Assembly: GCF_029240215.1 (NCBI RefSeq)
Contig: NZ_JARBTK010000006.1
Coordinates: 1 to 64,000, forward strand
From: Chryseobacterium sp.
Lineage (GTDB): Bacteria; Bacteroidota; Bacteroidia; Flavobacteriales; Weeksellaceae
Reading direction: 5' to 3'
DNA length: 64,000 bases
Part shown: piece by piece, positions 25,229 to 34,070 of the stretch
Layout of the letters: each line of letters begins with the position of its first letter
Numbering within the stretch: the stretch's first letter is position 1
Made by a program: the position numbers and the translations under genes
Notes under the pieces: generated by a model
What the model was told of the DNA's origin: nothing
The model's database searches: none
What the model saw: only the letters and a program-made list of their open reading frames with translations

Positions 25229-25765
25229 TTATTTTTCAAGTTCTTGTGCCACTTCCTTTAAGGCTTCAATAAATGCAGCTCTTGTCTGCTCATTTTCGAG
25301 CATATTTCGCAAAATTTTATTGGTTTTCAGCTGACGTACAATTTTATTGTACTGCTCCTGCTCCATACTGAGCTGCTGCAGATAGTCTGATTTCTGAACT
25401 AGATTTTTGGGAGTAAAGTCTGCAAGATTCTGAAAACGGAATTCTTCTTCAACTACATTTCCATCTTCTGTCTCGTGCTGTACAGCAACTGCGGGTTGAA
25501 AATGTCTGAAGACGTCGTCTACAGTTTTTAGTCCTGTTACAATTTCGGGAACATAAGATTCATCTGTTGTAAGCTGACTTACGATGAGGGATTTGTTTTC
25601 CTGGATTTCCTGAATAGCTTCATTAGCGTCGACCTTGACTTCGTTACCGCCAACACCGTAATTAAACATTGCCATATTATTATTATTTTGAGATTGTTGA
25701 TTTTGGTTTGGATTAGCAAATTTTTGACCAATCCATTGTTTAAATTTATAAAAAAACTGTAACAT
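25229..25765 (-). CDS. tssB: Type VI secretion contractile sheath small subunit TssB
   Basis: Protein of 178 residues (about 148 if started at the internal ATG at 25675, MAMFNYGVGGNEVKVDANEA). It shows the sheath small-subunit pattern with SYVPEIVTGLKTVDDVFRHF, FRFQNLADFTPKNLVQKS and a C-terminal helical bundle. The first 30 residues (MLQFFYKFKQWIGQKFANPN plus a Gln/Asn tail) look like low-complexity extension, so the shorter start is plausible. The tssC start lies 21 bases after its stop, so the two subunits are made together. Confidence 0.8.
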   Translation of the reverse strand: MLQFFYKFKQWIGQKFANPNQNQQSQNNNNMAMFNYGVGGNEVKVDANEAIQEIQENKSLIVSQLTTDESYVPEIVTGLKTVDDVFRHFQPAVAVQHETEDGNVVEEEFRFQNLADFTPKNLVQKSDYLQQLSMEQEQYNKIVRQLKTNKILRNMLENEQTRAAFIEALKEVAQELEK

Positions 25766-25865
25766 ACAAAATTTTGTAATGATATTTCTTTAAATAAATC
25801 AAAATTACCACAGATAATTGAATGATTATTAAACTTTTGGTATCACTAAGCTATGAAAAATAAAT

Positions 25866-25892
25866 AAAAAAACGCATCTTTCGATGCGTTTT
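25866..25892 (-). terminator. Terminator of the first M13 peptidase gene
   Basis: AAAACGCATC / GATGCGTTTT with a four-base loop, flanked by A- and T-runs; it could serve both strands. Confidence 0.8.
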
Positions 25893-25916
25893 CCGTATTA
25901 ACATTTGTTTAAAATC

Positions 25917-28010
25917 CTACCAGATTTTTATTCTTTCTTCGGGAGCTTTATAGAGCTTATCTCCAGGTTTGATCTCAAAAGCTTTCATAAAGCCATCCTG
26001 ATTTACCAAAGGTCCGAATGCTCTGAAATAACCGGGTGAATGCGGATCTGTTTTCACCTGATTAATCATATACTGATCTGTAGATTTGGTTCTCCAGACT
26101 GTTGCCCAGCTCATGAAAAATCTCTGATCCTGATTAAATCCGCTGATCAGTCCGGGATTTCCATTGTCTTTAAGATACATCTGAAGAGCGTCGTAAGCGA
26201 CCGCTACTCCACCTAAATCACCGATATTTTCGCCGCTTGTGAATTTACCGTTAACAAAACTTCCTTTTACAGGTTCATAAGCGTTGTATTGAGCTGCTAA
26301 TTGTCCGACTTTTGCATCAAAATTCTTACGGTCCTGTTCTGTCCACCAATTATTCAGGTTTCCGTCACCATCGAATCTTGAACCGCTGTCGTCGAAACCG
26401 TGAGAAATCTCGTGACCGATAACGGCACCGATTCCACCAAAATTAACTGCTGCATCGGCTTTCGGATTATAAAAAGGAGGCTGAAGAATTGCAGCAGGGA
26501 AAACAATCTCGTTGTTTGAACCGCTGTAATATGCATTTACCGTTTGTGGAGACATTCCCCACTCTGTTTTATCGACTGGTTTTCCTACTTTTTCAAGACT
26601 TTTCTGATATTGCCAAGCCGAAACGTTCTGTAAGTTTGAATATAAAGTTGCCCCTTGAGCAGGAGCTTCCACCTTTAATTTAGAATAATCTTTCCACTGA
26701 TCAGGATAAGCAATTTTGACTGTGAATTTAGACAGTTTTTCCTGAGCTTTGACTTTGGTTTCAGGAGACATCCAATCCATATCATTGATATGGGTTTTAA
26801 ACGATTTTAAAATATAATCGATGTAGATTTCCATCTGCTTTTTTGACTCAGGAGTGAAATATTCATCTACATATAATTTCCCGAAAGCTTCTCCCAAAAC
26901 GCCATTGACAAGAGCAAGACCTCGTTTATCCATTGCTCGCTGCTCTTTTTGTCCCTGTAGGTATTTGGAATAAAAATCAAAACGGATATTGTCTAAACTT
27001 TCTCCCAAATTACTTGCATTCCCGTTAATTACATGATATTTAAGATAATCTTTCAGCAACGGAAGGTTTTTCTGATTGATAAACTGATCCATATTCTGGT
27101 AATATTTCATTTCACCAATGATCACTTTATCTGTATTTACGCCTGCATCTTTTAAATATTTTGCAAGATTTACATTTTTCACCAAACCGGATAATTCAGA
27201 TACATTTTTAGGATTGTACCTTAAATTTGCGTCTCTATTCTGCTCTAAAGTAAGCAGGTAATTGGCCAGTTGCTTTTCAAAATCAACCACGTTTTTTGCT
27301 GCAGCATCAGAATTTTTGTACCCTAAAACTCCAAATAACTGACTTACATATTTTTGATATTCTGCCAGAGTTTTGGTGTTGGCTTCATTCACTTTTTGGT
27401 AATAATCTCTCCCCAAACCAAGATCCGGACCGCCAAGATATACAGCATTCATTTTAGAATTTTTCATATCTGCCCCTACTCTCCATCCATAGAACGAATT
27501 ATCGCCTAATCTTGTTGCTTCTAAAAGATATTTCTGAAGATCATTTACATTTTTAATGGCATCAATTTTTGCCAAATCTCCTTTAATTGGATTTAAACCG
27601 TCTGCATTTCTTTTACTGACATCCATAAATGAAGCGTACAGATTCTGAATTTTCTGACCTTCAGAACCTTCTGCATATTTTTCAGTTAAAATCTTATTTA
27701 AAATATTTAAAGAAGCATCATCTACATTTTCCCGCAATGCATTGAAAGACCCCCAACTTGCTTTATCAGAAGGAATCTGAGTGGTTTTCACCCAATTTCC
27801 GTTCACATAACTGAAAAAGTCATCCTGCGGACGAACCGTGGTATCCATGTAAGATAAGTTGAGTCCCTCCTCTTTAGTTTCCTGTTTTACCGGCTCTGTA
27901 ACCACGACTGTTGTTTCGGCTTTCGAAGTTTCCATATTTTTTGCTGTTCCACAAGAATTCAAAAATACAATACCTGAGAATGCAAGTACTGCAATATTTA
28001 GTTTTTTCAT
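25917..28010 (-). CDS. M13 family metallopeptidase (neprilysin/PepO-like), lipoprotein form
   Basis: Zinc endopeptidase of 697 residues with a lipoprotein signal (VLAFSGIVFLNSC, lipobox cysteine at residue 20). The catalytic H533-E-I-S-H537 lies in IGHEISHGFDDSGSRFD, and the third ligand is the Glu of GENIGDLGGVAV. The N-terminal domain carries the family opening MDTTVRPQDDFFSYVNGNW. The ending is typical (KPGDKLYKAPEERIKIW). It should degrade peptides on the outer face of an envelope membrane. A close paralogue lies upstream on the same strand. Confidence 0.93.
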   Translation of the reverse strand: MKKLNIAVLAFSGIVFLNSCGTAKNMETSKAETTVVVTEPVKQETKEEGLNLSYMDTTVRPQDDFFSYVNGNWVKTTQIPSDKASWGSFNALRENVDDASLNILNKILTEKYAEGSEGQKIQNLYASFMDVSKRNADGLNPIKGDLAKIDAIKNVNDLQKYLLEATRLGDNSFYGWRVGADMKNSKMNAVYLGGPDLGLGRDYYQKVNEANTKTLAEYQKYVSQLFGVLGYKNSDAAAKNVVDFEKQLANYLLTLEQNRDANLRYNPKNVSELSGLVKNVNLAKYLKDAGVNTDKVIIGEMKYYQNMDQFINQKNLPLLKDYLKYHVINGNASNLGESLDNIRFDFYSKYLQGQKEQRAMDKRGLALVNGVLGEAFGKLYVDEYFTPESKKQMEIYIDYILKSFKTHINDMDWMSPETKVKAQEKLSKFTVKIAYPDQWKDYSKLKVEAPAQGATLYSNLQNVSAWQYQKSLEKVGKPVDKTEWGMSPQTVNAYYSGSNNEIVFPAAILQPPFYNPKADAAVNFGGIGAVIGHEISHGFDDSGSRFDGDGNLNNWWTEQDRKNFDAKVGQLAAQYNAYEPVKGSFVNGKFTSGENIGDLGGVAVAYDALQMYLKDNGNPGLISGFNQDQRFFMSWATVWRTKSTDQYMINQVKTDPHSPGYFRAFGPLVNQDGFMKAFEIKPGDKLYKAPEERIKIW

Positions 28011-28200
28011 TAAATTAATTTTGATTTGTAATCAGTTTGATCAAATATAAGAAATTATGTTAAATCAATATGATGATTTTATAGATTAATCTGGCTGATA
28101 TTAACTCTAAATTGGAGTAATCAGGTTAAGTTTTCATAATATTTTGATTGAATTTTAGTTTCAAAAATTTATTTTTTTATTTATACTTTATAATAAGATT

Positions 28201-28264
28201 GGTCATTTTGTAAGAATCTAAATATCGAATTTTATCATCATTGAGATTCCTGCGGAATGACAAA
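28201..28264. repeat. GTCATTCCG palindrome, copy 3
   Basis: Degenerate left arm GGTCATTTTGTAAGAATCTAA and good right arm GAGATTCCTGCGGAATGACA, in the 374-base gap between the two M13 peptidase genes. The rest of that gap is AT-rich with one terminator. Confidence 0.8.
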
Positions 28265-28346
28265 CAATATGAATATTTTTTTGAACTTACATCGAACTAA
28301 AAATTTAATTTATTTGAAAATGCTTCTTATTTACTAAAATTTAAAA

Positions 28347-28380
28347 TAAAAAAACCGTTCATTTCTGAACGGTTTTTTTA
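28347..28380 (-). terminator. Terminator of the second M13 peptidase gene
   Basis: AAAAACCGTTCA / TGAACGGTTTTT with a four-base loop, beside the stop of the upstream M13 peptidase gene. Confidence 0.85.
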
Positions 28381-28384
28381 TTGA

Positions 28385-30439
28385 TTACCAGATTTTAATT
28401 CTTTCCTCCGGTTTCTTGTATAATTTATCACCAGGTTTTACATCAAATGCTTTGTAGAAAGCATCAACATTGGTTAACGGACCAAAGCTTCTGAAATATC
28501 CAGGAGAATGCGGGTCTGTCTTCACTTGATTTACCATATATTTCTCACTTGATAAAGTTCTCCAAACAGTTGCCCAGCTTAAGAAGAATCTCTGATCCTG
28601 AGTATAGCCACTGATTACACCAGGATTTCCTTTATCTTTCAAATACATTTGCAATGCGTCATAAGCAATATTTACACCACCCAAATCTGCAATGTTTTCA
28701 CCGTTGGTGAAAGTTCCGTTGACGAAAGTTCCTTTTACAGGTTCGTACTTATCATATTGAGCAGCCAAAGCTTTTGTAGCTTTTTCGAAGTTTGCCTTGT
28801 CTTCTGGAGTCCACCAGTCAACCAGGTTGCCTTCTGCATCAAACTGTGCACCCGAATCATCAAAACCGTGGCTGATCTCGTGACCAATAACCGCACCGAT
28901 TCCACCAAAATTTACAGCTGCATCAGCATTTGGGTTAAAGAATGGCGGCTGAAGAATCGCAGCAGGGAAAACGATTTCGTTATATACCGGATTATAATAA
29001 GCATTTACAGTTTGTGGAGTCATTCCCCATTCTGTTTTATCAACAGGTTTTCCGATTTTCGCCAAATCTTTATTGTACTGCCATTCTGCAATGTTCTGAA
29101 GGTTTGCATATAAATTTCCACCTTTTGATTCAGGGACGATGTTTAATTTAGAATAATCTTTCCAGGTATCAGGATAAGCAACTTTTACTGTAAATTTATT
29201 CAGTTTGGTCATTGCTTTTTCTTTTGTAGTAGAAGACATCCACGTCAAACCGTTAATGTGAACTGCGAAGCTTTTCTTTAAATAATCGATCAGTTCAACC
29301 ATCTGAGCTTTAGCTTCAGCCGGGAAATATTTTTCAACATATAATTTACCAAAAGCCTCACCCAAAGAACCGTTGATCAACTCATACCCTCTTTTGTTCA
29401 AAGCTCTCTGCTCTTGCTGACCTCTTAAATATTTACCGTAAAAAGCAAATTTTGTATCACCTAATTTTTCGCTTAAATAAGAAGCACCACCATTGATCAT
29501 GTGAAATTTAAGATAATCTTTAATTACTGGAAGATTTTTCTCATTCACCAACTGATCAAAGTTTTTGTAATATCCGATTTCACCGATGATCACCCTGTCT
29601 GTATTTACGCCAACTTTTTTAAGATAAGAAGCAAGGTCTACATTTTTTACTAAAGAAGAAAGCTCAGCAATCGTTTTTGGGTTGTACTGAAGTGTATTAT
29701 CTCTGCTTTGCTCGTTTGTCAACAAGTTTTTAGCGATACTTCTTTCGTAATCAACCACTCCTTTTGCAGCTGCGTCAGCATTTTTGTAGCCTAATTCCTT
29801 CAACATTGAAGCAACATACTTTTGGTATTCTGCGAGAGCTTCAGTGTTTTTCACATCTACTTTTTGGTAGTAATCTCTTCCCATTCCCAATGCAGCATCA
29901 CCCAGGTAAACCGCATTCATATTAGAATCTTTCAAATCTGAATATACTCCCCAACTGTAGAATGTATTGTCGCCGTCTTTGGTAACAGATGCCAAATAAT
30001 TTTGTAAATCCGTAAGACTTTTAATCGCATCAATTTTACTGATGTTTTCCTGAATAGGCTTGATTCCGTCAGCATTTCTCTTCTGCATATTCATGTATGT
30101 AGCATACAGATCCTGAATTTTTTTACCTTCACTTCCGTCTGCAAACTTATCTTTAAGAAGAGAATTTAAAATCGTCATCGAGTTGTTGTCTGTATCGTCT
30201 GCTAATTTGTTGAAACTTCCCCATGTTGGTTTATCAGAAGGAATTTTAGCAGTTTTCATCCACGTTCCGCTCACATAATTGTAGAAATCATCTTGCGGAC
30301 GAACAGATTTATCCATCAAACTGAGGTCTAAGCCTTTGTCGGTTGTAATTGCTGTTTTGGTAGATTTAGCCTGAGCGTTCAGCGTATTTTGCGAACAAAT
30401 TCCTGCCAATAAAAACAAAGAAAGCGTTAATTTTTTCAT
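28385..30439 (-). CDS. M13 family metallopeptidase (neprilysin/PepO-like), secreted form
   Basis: Paralogue of the neighbouring peptidase, 684 residues. It has a signal-peptidase-I type signal (FLLAGICSQNTLNAQA) instead of a lipobox. The zinc site is H520-E-I-S-H524 in GHEISHGFDDSGAQFD, with GENIADLGGVNI downstream. The opening MDKSVRPQDDFYNYVSGTWM and the terminal KPGDKLYKKPEERIKIW are almost the same as in the other copy. It is therefore expected in the periplasm or secreted, while its paralogue is lipid-anchored. Each gene has its own terminator, so they are separately transcribed. Confidence 0.93.
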   Translation of the reverse strand: MKKLTLSLFLLAGICSQNTLNAQAKSTKTAITTDKGLDLSLMDKSVRPQDDFYNYVSGTWMKTAKIPSDKPTWGSFNKLADDTDNNSMTILNSLLKDKFADGSEGKKIQDLYATYMNMQKRNADGIKPIQENISKIDAIKSLTDLQNYLASVTKDGDNTFYSWGVYSDLKDSNMNAVYLGDAALGMGRDYYQKVDVKNTEALAEYQKYVASMLKELGYKNADAAAKGVVDYERSIAKNLLTNEQSRDNTLQYNPKTIAELSSLVKNVDLASYLKKVGVNTDRVIIGEIGYYKNFDQLVNEKNLPVIKDYLKFHMINGGASYLSEKLGDTKFAFYGKYLRGQQEQRALNKRGYELINGSLGEAFGKLYVEKYFPAEAKAQMVELIDYLKKSFAVHINGLTWMSSTTKEKAMTKLNKFTVKVAYPDTWKDYSKLNIVPESKGGNLYANLQNIAEWQYNKDLAKIGKPVDKTEWGMTPQTVNAYYNPVYNEIVFPAAILQPPFFNPNADAAVNFGGIGAVIGHEISHGFDDSGAQFDAEGNLVDWWTPEDKANFEKATKALAAQYDKYEPVKGTFVNGTFTNGENIADLGGVNIAYDALQMYLKDKGNPGVISGYTQDQRFFLSWATVWRTLSSEKYMVNQVKTDPHSPGYFRSFGPLTNVDAFYKAFDVKPGDKLYKKPEERIKIW

Positions 30440-30629
30440 AAGAAAACTTTTATTTTTTTAAGGTCTTATGCAATCGCCAATATTTTTGTGATTTTATTCA
30501 CAGTAAAACATAGCGATTTCATTATGATAATATTTTATACAATAAGTATATTTAATTTAAATTTTGTTACGGTAAAGTTAATTTTATTTTATGAATTGAA
30601 TTTCCAAAAAAATAATAACTGAATTCCTT

Positions 30630-31880
30630 TTATTTACGGATTAAAATTCCGACCAGATCCTGAATGATTTTCTGAGACACAAAATAGATAAAATCCTGCC
30701 TTTCCAGATGCGGAAGATAAAGTTTGAAAGTTTCAGATTCATTTTTGACTTTGATCGTGTAATAAACCAGGCCGACATCTTTGCCATCTTCACCTTTTCC
30801 GGGACCGGCAACTCCTGTGGTGGAAAGCGAAATATCTGTTTTAAATAAATTCTGACAACCTTCTGCCATCTCACGTGAAACTTCTCCGCTTACGACAGTA
30901 AAACGTTCAATTGTGCCTTCCGAAACATGAAGGAGATCGATTTTCTTCTGTGTTGCGTACGTTACAATTCCACCTACAAAATATTTTGAACTTCCGGGAA
31001 CTGCAGTTAATAAAAGAGATAATTCTCCACCTGTGCAGCTTTCGGCTGTTGAAATTGTGAATCCTTTTTGGGTTAAAATTTCACTTAAAATCTTCTCAAT
31101 TTTATCTTCAGACGTTGCAATGATATTCTCACCAATAATCGGAAATAATTTCTGAATTTCATTTTCAAGTTGGAATTGCAGCAGATTTTCATCAGTTCCG
31201 GTTGCTGTCAGTCTCAGTTTCACCCTTGTTCCAACGGGAAGATAAGATAAAGCGAGATTTTCCGGTAGAGAGAGTTCCCAACTTTCGATTTGGTCAGCCA
31301 AAATGCTTTCGGGAATCCCAACCACGGAAACAATCCTTGTAGAAATATAATTGAGATTATATTTATCTTTTAAATAAGGAACAATTTGGTCTTTAATCAA
31401 AGGTTTTACCTCGTAAGGAACGCCCGGTAAGCTGAAAGACAATTTTCCATCTTGTTCCATCATCATACAAGGTGCAGTTCCATAATGATTTTGAAAAACG
31501 GTAGATTTTGTCGGAACAAAAGCCTGTTCGCGGTTTCTTTCTAAAATTTCGATGCGACCACGTCGTTCCATGTATCCTTTTAGATGTTCAAAAGTAACTT
31601 CATCCAATGCAATTTCATCATCAAAAAATTCGGCTAAAGCTTTTTTGGTTTTATCATCTCTTGTCGGACCCAAACCTCCTGTGGTAATGACTAAATCTCC
31701 GATTTCGAAAGCTGATCTTAAAGTATTTTTAATCATTTCAATTTCATCTGAAATGGTAAAAATCTGTACCACTTTGACTCCTATGTTTTTGAGTTCGGTT
31801 GCAATAAAATTTGAATTGGTATCAACGGTATTTCCGGAAAGAATTTCGTCACCAATGGTTATAAGAACTGCGTTTTGCAT
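30630..31880 (-). CDS. cinA: CinA family protein (competence/damage-inducible; nicotinamide-nucleotide amidase)
   Basis: Protein of 416 residues started at the ATG at 31880 (MQNAVLITIGDEILSG). An upstream frame extension of 19 residues is not family-like. The N-terminal MoaB/COG1058 domain (about 1-170) has TTGGLGPTRDD and acts as ADP-ribose-type pyrophosphatase in some members. The C-terminal domain (about 260-416) has TAESCTGGELSLLLTAVPGS and TTGVAGPGKGEDGKDVG and deamidates nicotinamide mononucleotide. Both belong to pyridine-nucleotide recycling. It is cytoplasmic and separated from the divergent gene at 31994 by a short promoter region. Confidence 0.93.
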   Translation of the reverse strand: MQNAVLITIGDEILSGNTVDTNSNFIATELKNIGVKVVQIFTISDEIEMIKNTLRSAFEIGDLVITTGGLGPTRDDKTKKALAEFFDDEIALDEVTFEHLKGYMERRGRIEILERNREQAFVPTKSTVFQNHYGTAPCMMMEQDGKLSFSLPGVPYEVKPLIKDQIVPYLKDKYNLNYISTRIVSVVGIPESILADQIESWELSLPENLALSYLPVGTRVKLRLTATGTDENLLQFQLENEIQKLFPIIGENIIATSEDKIEKILSEILTQKGFTISTAESCTGGELSLLLTAVPGSSKYFVGGIVTYATQKKIDLLHVSEGTIERFTVVSGEVSREMAEGCQNLFKTDISLSTTGVAGPGKGEDGKDVGLVYYTIKVKNESETFKLYLPHLERQDFIYFVSQKIIQDLVGILIRK

Positions 31881-31993
31881 GCGTTTAATTTTGAATAAAT
31901 TCCCTACAAATGACGTGAAAATCTCGATAGTGAACAAAAGAAAATGATTTTTTATATCTTTGATTTGAACTGTCGACTACTATAATAAAGATT

Positions 31994-32470
31994 ATGACTA
32001 AATATGATGATGCCTCATGGCATTATGGCGGAGATTTCCCAGAAGGAATTCCTGAGAAAAACAGCGCAACCCACATCGGAATGTTTCTCAATTGGTGCAT
32101 TAACAACAATTTACATTCCGATGAACTTAATGAAGACCACGAAAATGAAATTGAAAGTTTAAAAAAACGTGAAATCACAGGTGCAGAATTTGTCATCGAT
32201 GCCCTAGACGGAAAATTTTCTGAATATGATCTGAATGATTTGGGAAACGCTTTTGCGAAAGATTATTATGTTGATGAGACGGATTTCGGAGATAAATTCA
32301 GTTCATTTGCTACAGACTACATCAATATTTTTGACAGTGTGGCTGAAGAAAATGATTTTGAATATGAAACCTTTTATCACATTGAAGACACTTATGAAAA
32401 TTATGATCTAATGAAGCAGATTATTGATCATCGTTTTTTGGAGTGGAAAGAGTATAAAAATTTGAATTGA
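31994..32470 (+). CDS. Conserved acidic protein (YDDASWHYGGDFP family, DUF7832-like)
   Basis: Small, strongly acidic cytoplasmic protein of 158 residues. The N-terminus KYDDASWHYGGDFPEGIPEK, then ATHIGMFLNWCINNNL, is a recognisable conserved pattern found in proteins of unknown function in many bacteria, annotated I believe as DUF7832. Some related genes accompany polymorphic toxins as immunity proteins, but no toxin is nearby, so this is only a possibility. A TATCTTTG box at 31955-31962 may be its promoter. A palindromic repeat follows the stop. Confidence 0.65.
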   Translation: MTKYDDASWHYGGDFPEGIPEKNSATHIGMFLNWCINNNLHSDELNEDHENEIESLKKREITGAEFVIDALDGKFSEYDLNDLGNAFAKDYYVDETDFGDKFSSFATDYINIFDSVAEENDFEYETFYHIEDTYENYDLMKQIIDHRFLEWKEYKNLN

Positions 32471-32478
32471 TTGTTTAG

Positions 32479-32544
32479 TTTGTCATTCTGTAAGAATCTA
32501 AGCGTAGAATATAATTGTTATTTAGATTCCTACGGAATGACAAA
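32479..32544. repeat. GTCATTCCG palindrome, copy 4
   Basis: TTTGTCATTCTGTAAGAATCTAA and the inverted TTAGATTCCTACGGAATGACAAA, nine bases after the stop of the acidic protein gene and before the convergent lipocalin gene. Confidence 0.85.
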
Positions 32545-32590
32545 TTGTATGTATACCTTTTCCAAATTACTTCGCTCATGGTAATGACGA

Positions 32591-33130
32591 TTAATTATGT
32601 TTTACCCAAATCAAATCATCTGTATTGTAGCCTAATTTCTGAGCTTTTGCTAAAAATCTTTCTCTGATGCTATTTGGAATTTCTTTATTTCTTGATAAAA
32701 TCCAGATGTATTTTGTGCTGTTTCCTACAACCAATGCATTTTGATAATCATCATCAATATCGATAACATTGTAACCTGCCCAAATTGGTTTGAAAAAAGA
32801 AACCTTTAACCTTGCTTCAGATTTATCATTTACAAATCTTGCTTCGCCGATCGATTCTTTCCACTCTTTTTTGACGTAATCGTGACCCCTGTTCTGAACT
32901 TTAATCGATCCATCAGAATTTAATGAATAATTTGCAGTCACATTATCCATATTTTTCTCGAATTTGTAATCGAAACGGGCAATTTCGTACCATTTACCAA
33001 GATATTTTTCTGAGTTGAAATTTTTGATTGCCGTTGCTCCTTTCGGAATTCCTACTGAACAGGAATTGAATATTAAAAAACCAACAACAGCTAAAGAAAC
33101 CGGAATGGCTATTTTCTGAAAAGTTTTCAT
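32591..33130 (-). CDS. Lipocalin (Blc/apolipoprotein D-like) lipoprotein
   Basis: Protein of 179 residues from the ATG at 33130 with lipoprotein signal IPVSLAVVGFLIFNSC. The lipocalin signature is plain: FNSEKYLGKWYEIARFDYKF (GxW motif), then NVTANYSLNSDGSIKVQN and later YNVIDIDDDYQNALVVGN with TKYIWILSR. Bacterial lipocalins sit in the outer membrane and carry lipids, often under stress. The frame extends a further 36 codons upstream, but these contain no signal peptide and precede the lipobox in an unsuitable way, so the shorter start is right. Confidence 0.92.
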   Translation of the reverse strand: MKTFQKIAIPVSLAVVGFLIFNSCSVGIPKGATAIKNFNSEKYLGKWYEIARFDYKFEKNMDNVTANYSLNSDGSIKVQNRGHDYVKKEWKESIGEARFVNDKSEARLKVSFFKPIWAGYNVIDIDDDYQNALVVGNSTKYIWILSRNKEIPNSIRERFLAKAQKLGYNTDDLIWVKHN

Positions 33131-33278
33131 ATTGACATATTTTTGTTGGTATGAAAATTCAAAAATGATGCCTTTCACAGTAATTTTAACATCGAATCGT
33201 TGCAGCCCGACTTGAGCGGAGCTCTTTTTGTGAAACAAAAAAGCGGGAGCGGAAGGCGGAAAAGCTGCCCAAAAAACT

Positions 33279-34013
33279 TCAAGAAAAAACTTTCAAAAAC
33301 TGATCTTTGAAACTTGAGGAAACTTCGATTTCAGTGTCATCAGATAATGTTGCGGTACCGCTTTTGTGATAAGATCTCACAAAATTGGTATTGATAATAT
33401 GCGAACGATGAACTCTTACAAAAGGACTTTCAAGTAAATCATCAAAGTGTTTCAAAAACCTGCAAACCATTTTTTTAGAATTATCTATGAGATAAACCTG
33501 AGTAAAATTCCCATCCGCCTGAAGCCTAACAATATCTTCTGTTTTAACAACGTCAAAACCTTGTAAAGTGGGGAGAATCAACTGTTGTTTTTCGGGCTTT
33601 AGTTTTAAATTTTCGAGAAGAATTTTATTTCGGTTGAGTTCTTCATTCTTTTCAATACTTTCAGCAACTTTATTGACCGCCAAAATCAACTCCTGAATAT
33701 CAATTGGTTTTAAAATATAATAGCTTGCAGATTTATTCAAAGCCTGTAAAGAATATTGCGAAAAAGCCGTGATAAAAATTGTCTCGTAAGAAAATTCTTT
33801 AGTTGCTTCCAAGACGTCAAAAGCATTTCCGAAAGGCATTTCAACGTCCAAAAAAACCAATTGCGGCTGCTTTTCAGCAATCAAAGGAACGGCATCTTTT
33901 ATATTTTCCGCTTCACCCAAAATCTCAATTTGCGGGCAATATTTTGTGAGATAATTTCTGAGAACATCTCTTGCAATTTTTTCGTCATCTATGATTACTG
34001 ATTTTATTTTCAT
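33279..34013 (-). CDS. LytTR-type response regulator
   Basis: Two-domain regulator of 244 residues. The receiver domain (about 1-120) has the acidic pair DDEKIAR near the N-terminus and the phospho-acceptor D56 in LVFLDVEMPFG. The LytTR DNA-binding domain (about 140-244) includes VRLQADGNFTQVYLIDN and FVRVHRSHIINTNFV. LytTR proteins bind pairs of about 10-bp direct repeats spaced by two helical turns. Exactly such a pair (TTCACCAAGT twice, 21 bases apart) occurs twice in the next 4 kb. The cognate histidine kinase gene lies 57 bases upstream on the same strand. Confidence 0.92.
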   Translation of the reverse strand: MKIKSVIIDDEKIARDVLRNYLTKYCPQIEILGEAENIKDAVPLIAEKQPQLVFLDVEMPFGNAFDVLEATKEFSYETIFITAFSQYSLQALNKSASYYILKPIDIQELILAVNKVAESIEKNEELNRNKILLENLKLKPEKQQLILPTLQGFDVVKTEDIVRLQADGNFTQVYLIDNSKKMVCRFLKHFDDLLESPFVRVHRSHIINTNFVRSYHKSGTATLSDDTEIEVSSSFKDQFLKVFS

Positions 34014-34070
34014 GTTTGCAGGTTTCGGGTTTAAAGTTCGAGTTCAAAGCTGACTCTTGGAAAAATCAAT

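Noticed and set aside
28649..29113. Open frame of 154 codons on the plus strand
   Set aside because: It lies fully antisense to the M13 peptidase gene, whose family motifs are intact; composition shows it to be a shadow.
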